Below are positions 57,301 to 64,000 of a stretch of 64,000 bases of DNA, piece after piece (within the stretch, counting starts at the first letter, position 1; each line of letters starts with the position of its first letter). The notes beneath the pieces are model-generated. The model was given only the letters and a program-made list of their open reading frames with translations. It made no database searches and had not been told where the DNA came from. The stretch is from Hyaloperonospora brassicae (taxonomy: Eukaryota > Oomycota > Peronosporomycetes > Peronosporales > Peronosporaceae). A program made the translations under genes and the position numbers. Where the stretch lies: positions 62,001 through 126,000 of the forward strand of contig CANTFL010000471.1 of the NCBI GenBank assembly GCA_947650285.1, given 5' to 3'.

Positions 57301-58640
57301 ATACGTCCCTAAATTCGATCAAATCCTTATACAAAGGATTTGCCTGAAGTGACTCCCAGGATTGACACGTGTATCGCTCAATCCGAGTCTTCTCATCGAG
57401 GACACTTTCGTCCATCGATGAGCTGCTGGGAACCCGTTCGTTCTCAGCAAACACTGTTGCCGACCGAATATCGGCCACATAATCATCCTCTCTGACAAGT
57501 ATTCAGATTTGCTTGACTTCACCACTACGCAGATCACGCAAGAACCGTTTCGGTTCTAGCGTTGGCAACTGAGTTATCTCCGAAGTCAACTTCGGAGGCA
57601 CAATCAGATCAAGCGTATAAGCGCCTACACTTTATCCGTCATTAACCAAGACGTTCAACGTCTCGGTTTCTTCCTGGGAACTTGATTCCACAGGTTGCTG
57701 AGGGCCTAATCCCTCAGCAAGCGACTCTTGAGGAATTCCTTCCTAAAGTACGTGGGGACTTATTCCCTCTACGTCTTCTGACTGTGGCTGTGCAACCACA
57801 GTCAGGCACCGATTCTCTCCGGTCGACTCTCCAGTCGACCTAGGATTTCCATGTTGCCCTTTGGAGGCAACAGGTTTCTTCTGTCTAAGATGCTGCCCGC
57901 TAGGCATGCATCCATGTCCCGGTCCACTCGACTTATTCGAGTGGTGGACCTTCGGCGCAGCCTGTACTTCTGTACAGCCGCCGGGAGCTTGCTCCACAGT
58001 GTAGTGATCAACTACACTGTGATCTTGTGCAGTCGTGCTAACGACCGTACCGCAAGTGAGGCCATCGCACTCACCCGCAGTACATCCACACGATTGTGGA
58101 CGCTCCATGACGTTCATCAGATGACCATCTGATGAACAAGCGGCAGGCATCTTGACGGATCGATGCTGCCAGCTCACCCTTGGCTCGTACTTTCTGAGCC
58201 AAGGTAATCCCACGATGACATCAAATTTGTCATCCAGATCTAGTACGATGGAATCATCATCGTACTGCTCGCCCTCTAACGTGTAGTGGATTCCTACTAT
58301 ATTTTTCTCGACGGTTATTGATGCGCCTGTGGAGAAGCGCACTGTCATCCTCGTTGAAGAGATGTCGCGCTCAACGAACTTGAGCCTACGACCCTCTAGT
58401 GACTGGCGACAAACAAAGTTGTTCGACGCCCCACAGTCTACTAGGGCGCGAAGAGACAAATCTGTTGTCACTTCCAACTTCAAGGTGATGAGCGATATCG
58501 CAGCACAAGGTGCAGAGACACACAATGATTGTGTATCTGGAGCAACTTTCGTCAAGAGATTTGCAAATTCTCTTGAGGTTGCTGGATCAGTAGGGCGTCC
58601 TGCCCCTACTGACCCCGATCATTATTTATGGTCCGCCTTG
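53639..58640 (-). pseudogene. pol: pol pseudogene of Gyp-3 (PR-RT-RNase H-INT-chromodomain)
   Basis: The protease and following region form one 270-codon frame (57743-58555) with LVDCGASNNF at about 58438 and VIVGLPWLRKYEPRVSW, showing the uninterrupted reading that Gyp-1/2 lost by a one-base deletion. RT: QDGWRTVHSFSKLN analogue about 57080, LMPQGLINAP about 56840, YFDD at 56755-56766. RNase H: HDKERLAMKYALDKFRVYLL about 56200. Integrase: MDMVFGF (55442), RDSRFPAEVWH and ETDDKTERANRVFEE about 55150. Chromodomain remnants lie at 53720-54117. Frameshifts and stops differ from the other copies. Confidence 0.85.
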
Positions 58641-59755
58641 CTACTGCGGCTTCGCAACGGCGATGGACATAAGCACATTGCTCTGTCTGGCACATGGCTG
58701 ATCATTTCGTTTAGTACTGTTTGGGACTAGGGGCGAGGCACTACACTTATAAGCGTAGTGTCCTAGCTCCTGACAACGATTGCACTTCTGCAATATGGTG
58801 TTCGAAGAGCGAGGTCTCTCGCTCTCAACATAACAGAGATTAATGGGTTCTGGACCCCCAGTCTCTTGTCGTCTCGGTGGACGATAAGAGTTTGAGCTAG
58901 CATGGGCCTGTCTCATGTTAATTTTTCCTGTTCCGCAGCTGCGATTGCTTGTTCAAGCGTGTCCAACTCTAAGCGGAACAGGTAATTCCTGACAGGGTCA
59001 TCTGCTAGCCCTTGTATAAACACAGTAATCAACGTGCGTTCATGTACAGGGTTAGCAGCTATAATACTCGCGAGGAGTCATATATGCTGAGCGTAAGCGT
59101 GCACATCAAGCTTACCCTGTTTGAGTTAGAGGGGCTCAGATAGAGCCCTGAACTCAGCCCGAGGCGCTTCAAAAGTTTGTTTAAACCGGGACTTAAAGGG
59201 TTCTAGCGAACCGAAAGCATATAGGTCGCTTATTTCGACCCCGAGGACCAAGGATTGGCACGTCCTGCCAAGTGAGCTTGGGCAAATGCAAGTTTTATTT
59301 GATCATCGTCGATATGACGTGCCTTTATGGCTCTGTCTAACTCGACGAAGCATAATAACAGAGAGTATTCCCCAACTCCCCTGTATTTGAAGATTATAAT
59401 TTTCAAGATTGTTTGGACGACGCGTGTGAGTCGTCCTGCCCAGAGCAGCATTGAATTGCTGCTGTCTCAACAGCTATACCTGTTGAGCACCGAGTTCTCT
59501 CAACTTCTCGGCCTGTTGAGAGCCTTGCTGGTGAAGCAAGGCTACTTTTTTCCTTTCGGCGAAAAGTTCATTTTGAATGAACTTGGCGATAGCGGCATGT
59601 TGTTGGCCTCTGTCTAGAGACTCCAACATGGCGCTAATGGCGAGTACGCCTACGGTAGAACTCATTCGTTCTACCGCACCCCATTCGATGTCACTCAAAT
59701 GGGTAAACCCTTCACGCGTGGCGTGAAAGGTCTCTTCATCATCCAACATGTTCAT
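58641..59755 (-). pseudogene. gag: gag pseudogene of Gyp-3
   Basis: Opens MNMLDDEETFHATREGF at 59755, keeps 93 codons, then suffers frame changes. It has a sense codon where Gyp-1/2 have their first shared stop (EKLRELGAQ), TGG (RANPWSSGSK) for the second, and CAG for the third. The CCHC knuckle CNRCQELGHYAYKC is present near 58790. Confidence 0.85.
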
Positions 59756-59799
59756 GTTGGATGATGTGGTTCTTGGAAGGACTACTAAGTGCTACCAGG

Positions 59800-60190
59800 T
59801 GTAACGGGGCACACCCTTGCGTGAACTTAACGCAAGGGTTTCGGTGCCCCGCCAGACGTTCACGTGGCAAGCGAGGAAGCGTAGGTAAGGTAAAAGCAGA
59901 ACTGTTGTAATAATATAATTAAGTCTTCTAACTACTGTCTCTCTGTTTGACTTAAGTTAATCATTCTAATCTAACTAAGTGTATGGTGACGTCTCGTCAC
60001 CACTCATTGCGCGCGTCTTGCGGCGATTGATGGGTTGATATCATCAAGATATTAACCAATGAACAGACTCTTTGGTCGACCCTTCAATATCACCACTTTG
60101 GTGATATTGTTTAAAGAATATCCAACTTCATATTCTTTATTGTCACTTTCCTTAAAGTGACAATTCCATGTAACGGGCTGCCCCGCTACA
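59800..60190 (-). repeat. 5' LTR of Gyp-3, type A
   Basis: 391 bp. On the plus strand it starts TGTAACGGGGCACACCC and ends GGGCTGCCCCGCTACA. It aligns with 16933-17326 throughout but is more diverged. Confidence 0.88.
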
Positions 60191-63100
60191 AAATGGTTGT
60201 GTCGGTTTCTGTAATGACTGGACGGTCAGATACGCTGTAGATACCTGCTGTTAAAAAATAGAATGATATTTCACCCATGCAGCAAGGCCCTACGTACTCC
60301 TAATTTTCCGCGGATAAGCATCGCATATGTTCTAAATCCGCAAAAGATACGCCCATCTTTGATTGTACAATGTGTGTACAAAGTATTTTGCCAGTTCTTA
60401 CAAGTGTCACGGATTAGGCGCACGTGTCGTAGGATTCCATAAAACAAAGGGTTCGGTTCCAGTGCGCGGATCTCGAAAGGCCGCATACAGGTTTCCCATG
60501 GGCCTCTTTTCCGACCGACCGATGCTTTCGAAACAAACTAGCCTCCATTTTGAAACTGGCATCAATGAATGTATGCTAAAACCGTGCAAAATTATGAGTA
60601 ATCAGGTACTAGAGCTATACCATGCAGCAGCTTAGACACTAAAAGCACATGTAATTACGCCAATCTTAGTATTTAAAGACGCCCCTCGACTCGCCGAGGC
60701 AGATGAAACGCTATTCGGAGCAGATCGGATCAAAAACAAGAATAGAAATCTGGAGCTACGCTTGATCCTCTAGCTGGGATGTAGCTACCGCTCACTAAAC
60801 CATCATCTCATTGCCAATGCTTCACCAGACCCCATGGAAGGTTGGAAGCCTTTTGGGAAGTTAATAAGCGCCGAGAAATCAGTCATGCGGTTCTCTTGGC
60901 ATGTGCGAGAGGTATTGTCGTGACAAACTCGATGGTCAGGACTGTTGTTATAGTAATCCAAAATATGGATACCAGATCAATGGATCATTGCATACGGCCG
61001 CCGCTCAGCTGATGTTTCTATCGAGCTAAAAGTTGTAGACGGGATGATCGCGTTCGACTCATGCTTCGTGACATATCGGTGTAAATAGACAATGTGGTTC
61101 AAGCTGGGTGTTGCTGCGGGGGTCAGTCAACTTAAGCGAAGAAAAATTATTGTAAATGAAGACATCTTGCTTGATCTACGATACAGGCGACGGTTCGTGG
61201 GATGCTCGGAGACTGCTCATGGGAAATACAGATGCAGAGAAGTCAAATCATCGTGTGCTGTTGTCTCTTGTCGAGAGCAATTATACTAGCTGTGTATGCT
61301 TGCCGAATGCGACTAATTTCTGTCTCTTTACGGAATTGGTGTCATTGCAGCCTGCAAATTGTGAGTCCGATCAAGATAACAACGGATGTAGGGTATGGTT
61401 TGATGAACCTTGGCGCTTGAGTCCCGTCTACTAAGGAATGTGTGAAAACGCTGGAAACCACTTCAGCAGAATGAGGAAACACCAGCGCCTGGACACTTCG
61501 CCGATCAATCTTGCTTGACAATTCTCACCTATCGGCATCGTCTGACCTTCGCCCCACGTGATGCAGTCAACATTAGCGCTTTTATTTATAGAGCGTAGTA
61601 GCATCTTACGTTAATTCGCTCATGTCATACCAACTCTAGACGCTAAAATGCTCAATCCTCTGGACGTTTTAGTGGACATTCTCCCAAGCCAAAAACAACA
61701 ATTATTCCTGCATAAAGTCAAACTCGAGGCAATGTTGTTGCGAGCACCGCGTCGCATCAGGCCAGATTCATCCTGTCACGCACGAATTGTTGGCAATAAA
61801 GGAACGAATAACAAAAGACCTTAAATTCGGACGCGTGCCAGACGCGTTTCGGCCCCTCGACGGGAGCCTCCTCAGTGGCTTACCGATCACAAAATGAGCT
61901 ACCCCAGTGCTGCGGCAGTCACACGTTTACCTATGCTAAGAACCTTCTTCAACTTCCTCACCTATAGACTAAATCAGCACTACCTGGCAGACTTCGCCGG
62001 CGTACAATTAGTACCCGGATACATCCGAAATGTCAACTTCTAACACAAGCCTTATGCATGGGAATACATCGCTGCTGTATCGTGCGACGAACAGGCAATC
62101 GCAAGCCTAAAGCAGAAAACGACGTGGTTCTCCGTCTGAAAGCAGTGGCAATGTCTTGTCCTACCGGCCGCAAAAAAGCAGAAAGGTTGCAGCTACTGAC
62201 ACCACTTACACGCCAAGTGGCTCATCGCAACAAACACTCATCACCACCACTACCACTACGACGAACAAGACGCCAACATCTCGTGTCCGACATGAAAAGA
62301 CACGTCTGTCATCACGGTCAACGTGAATGTATCTTGACAGCGTCTTACTCCCTTTCGATCAGATAGTAAGATTTCACAGCTTCAAAGTGGGTGATACTCT
62401 TAGGCCGCTCACTGCATTCCGCAAACTTGTCATGTCAATACATACTTCCAGCATGAATATGCAGCATCTCAAGGATTTTGAAAGACGATCAGTTTGCAAC
62501 CGCGTAGCGCGTTGAACCGTCAACGAACCTACGACGAGATAGGAAAGGAAGCGCTTTCGAAGGCGAAGTGCTGTGCAAAGCGGCAGAGGCCGCGCCCGCA
62601 AAGTCGGAAACAGCTCTGACGTCCGACACGGCATAGCATGAGCCAGGTGCTACACAAAACGACTGACTGATGCGAAGGAAGTAGTGCCAGCGTATGCCAA
62701 ACGATGGAAAGTAACGCATGCCCACCATCATCGCCGGCGCGGGGGAATCGCAGCGGAAAGCAGGTTCGCCGCCCTATGCCATTTAAATGCGACAATAGAC
62801 CGCTGACTACCCTTAGCAACAACGTGAGCTTCACCAGGACGTTGCCACCCCGCCACTCTAGGCAATTGCGTCATCTCTCGTCGGAAACGCATAGTCTACA
62901 TCGAACGAGGCCTTTGTCTCATTTGCCGAGGAGAATGGAGACCGTATCTTCGGCGACGAAATCGACGACAGTTGCCAACAGCAGCGGTTGCAAATAGACG
63001 ACCAGCAGCTTACCAATTGTCTTTCGCCGTATCCACCAGACGAGTCGCCTCGAGTTAGCCAAAACTAGCAATAGCAGATGAGCTGACTTACGAGCAGAGT

Positions 63101-64000
63101 TCTTACTTTACAACACACATTAACTTATCCGCTTTTACAAATTAAGATCGACAACGACGAGAAGCTGCGAAGGGCTGCTCGGCATTGCTGCGTTCAAGCT
63201 ACAAGGCAAATCAATGGGTCGTTAATCGGGTTTCGTTGTCGTTACCACCACCTCGCACTACTCGCAAAGCAAAGAGCCGTCGTCATCATCTGCACTGCTT
63301 ACTTACTGACGACATCGTCGGCGCAGGCGCTGGTATGCCTTCCGTTGCAGCTTTGTCTATCTATGGAGCTCGGAATTGATGCGAGTGAAGCCGTATTCAC
63401 GTGTTGGCACTTCGCGGGTCACGACGTTCGTCTCCTCTATATACCCTTATAGTTCCGCATCTATAGCGAGCTGCCTCGGTCATTTTTCTCGACACCTGCT
63501 CGACATCTAAAGTGCTTGCATTTGTAGTTTGCGGCGGAGGCAATTCTCCAGAAAGTGGAAATCTGCGGCGATCGTGGGCCCTTCCGTCGTGGCCGATCGT
63601 TGTAATGGACATTGTAATCGTCTACGGATTGCACACTTTCGCAACGTTGGAAGTACACGGACACGTGTTCTTCACCATTTACGTTCTTCACAATGCATTA
63701 GGTCGGCAGACTGGTGCGCTTGGCCGTGTGAGATGAGAAAAGTGCCATGTCGGATGAGGTGCTGCGTTGCGGAGTCATTGCGATAGTTTACGCGAATGCA
63801 GCTAAAAGTTGGACGATGCGTACCAGGACACGTCCTGGTACGTGGGCTTCGCGATCGTCTATTTACGTGTTGTTATGTGCAGGACCCTTGACACTCTGAG
63901 CCACGACACAGCTGAAGGTGCACCTTGTCGTGGGTGATACCTGTGTATGCGGGGCACCCCACGGTGGCTGGAGGAAGCAACACTTGCTGATATGCGTGAG
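60191..64000. other. No confident gene
   Basis: Short frames on both strands without recognisable motifs. A near-perfect palindrome lies at 63819-63842 (11-bp arms CGTACCAGGAC). I see nothing else I can support. Confidence 0.45.
63819..63842. repeat. Short palindrome
   Basis: CGTACCAGGAC and its exact reverse complement, separated by two bases. Confidence 0.85.

Larger units (their letters stand above)
52031..60190 (-). mobile_element. Ty3/gypsy chromovirus retrotransposon Gyp-3 (older defective copy)
   Basis: Minus-strand copy with 5' LTR of type A (59800-60190) and 3' LTR of type B (52031-52479), so the two LTRs differ clearly in sequence and length. The outer flanking 5-mers (GGTAA left, AAATG right) do not match. 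It lacks the shared RT, RNase H and second/third gag stops of Gyp-1/Gyp-2 but has its own frameshifts. It is therefore an independent lineage that shows the sense codons at those positions. Confidence 0.9.

Noticed and set aside
62058..62997. Plus-strand frames of 60-100 codons near the right end
   Set aside because: Basic, low-complexity composition without motifs, initiator or splice sites that join them.

Overview
The window looks like nuclear DNA of a plant-pathogenic oomycete (Peronosporales: Phytophthora or a downy mildew). The evidence is short GT-AG introns in housekeeping genes, initiator motifs of the oomycete type GCTCATTYYNCAWTTT, a secreted effector-like gene, and large Ty3/gypsy chromovirus retrotransposons. 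This assignment is an inference from reading; no search was run.

Layout. 1-9165 is an AT-rich repeat graveyard. It holds a LINE C-terminal relic (1-362), a foldback element with perfect 130-bp inverted arms (412-1583), two solo LTRs (3212-3652, 7935-8325) and one plausible small spliced gene (6477-7007). 9166-25376 is a retrotransposon complex. Gyp-1 (minus strand) and Gyp-2 (plus strand) lie head to head as a giant inverted repeat. A single type B LTR is split between 17327-17532 and 25131-25376. 25377-34100 carries an effector-like gene (minus), degenerate LINE sequence and a long CT microsatellite.

34106-49563 is the GC-rich gene island. It contains a roadblock-type dynein light chain, importin alpha, a possible small secreted protein gene, a bHLH-PAS transcription factor, tRNA-Glu(UUC) and a nucleolar-type ubiquitin-specific protease. 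52031-60190 is a third, older, differently decayed copy of the same retrotransposon (Gyp-3, minus). The remainder (60191-64000) shows nothing I can assign.

The most interesting signal is in the retrotransposon. All three copies carry, between integrase and the 3' LTR, a conserved reading frame on the strand opposite to gag-pol. It has an acidic/low-complexity N-terminus, a conserved central domain I do not recognise, and a C-terminal coiled coil. Its C-terminal half overlaps the integrase tail and chromodomain in antisense. The adjacent type B 3' LTR has an oomycete initiator-like motif facing into this ORF. The three copies also show modular exchange. LTRs at the two ends of one element are of different types, and Gyp-1 switches abruptly near 11885 from near-identity with Gyp-2 to a Gyp-3-like 3' module. 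Gyp-1 and Gyp-2 share many identical stop codons and a frameshift, so they were duplicated after the element had already died.
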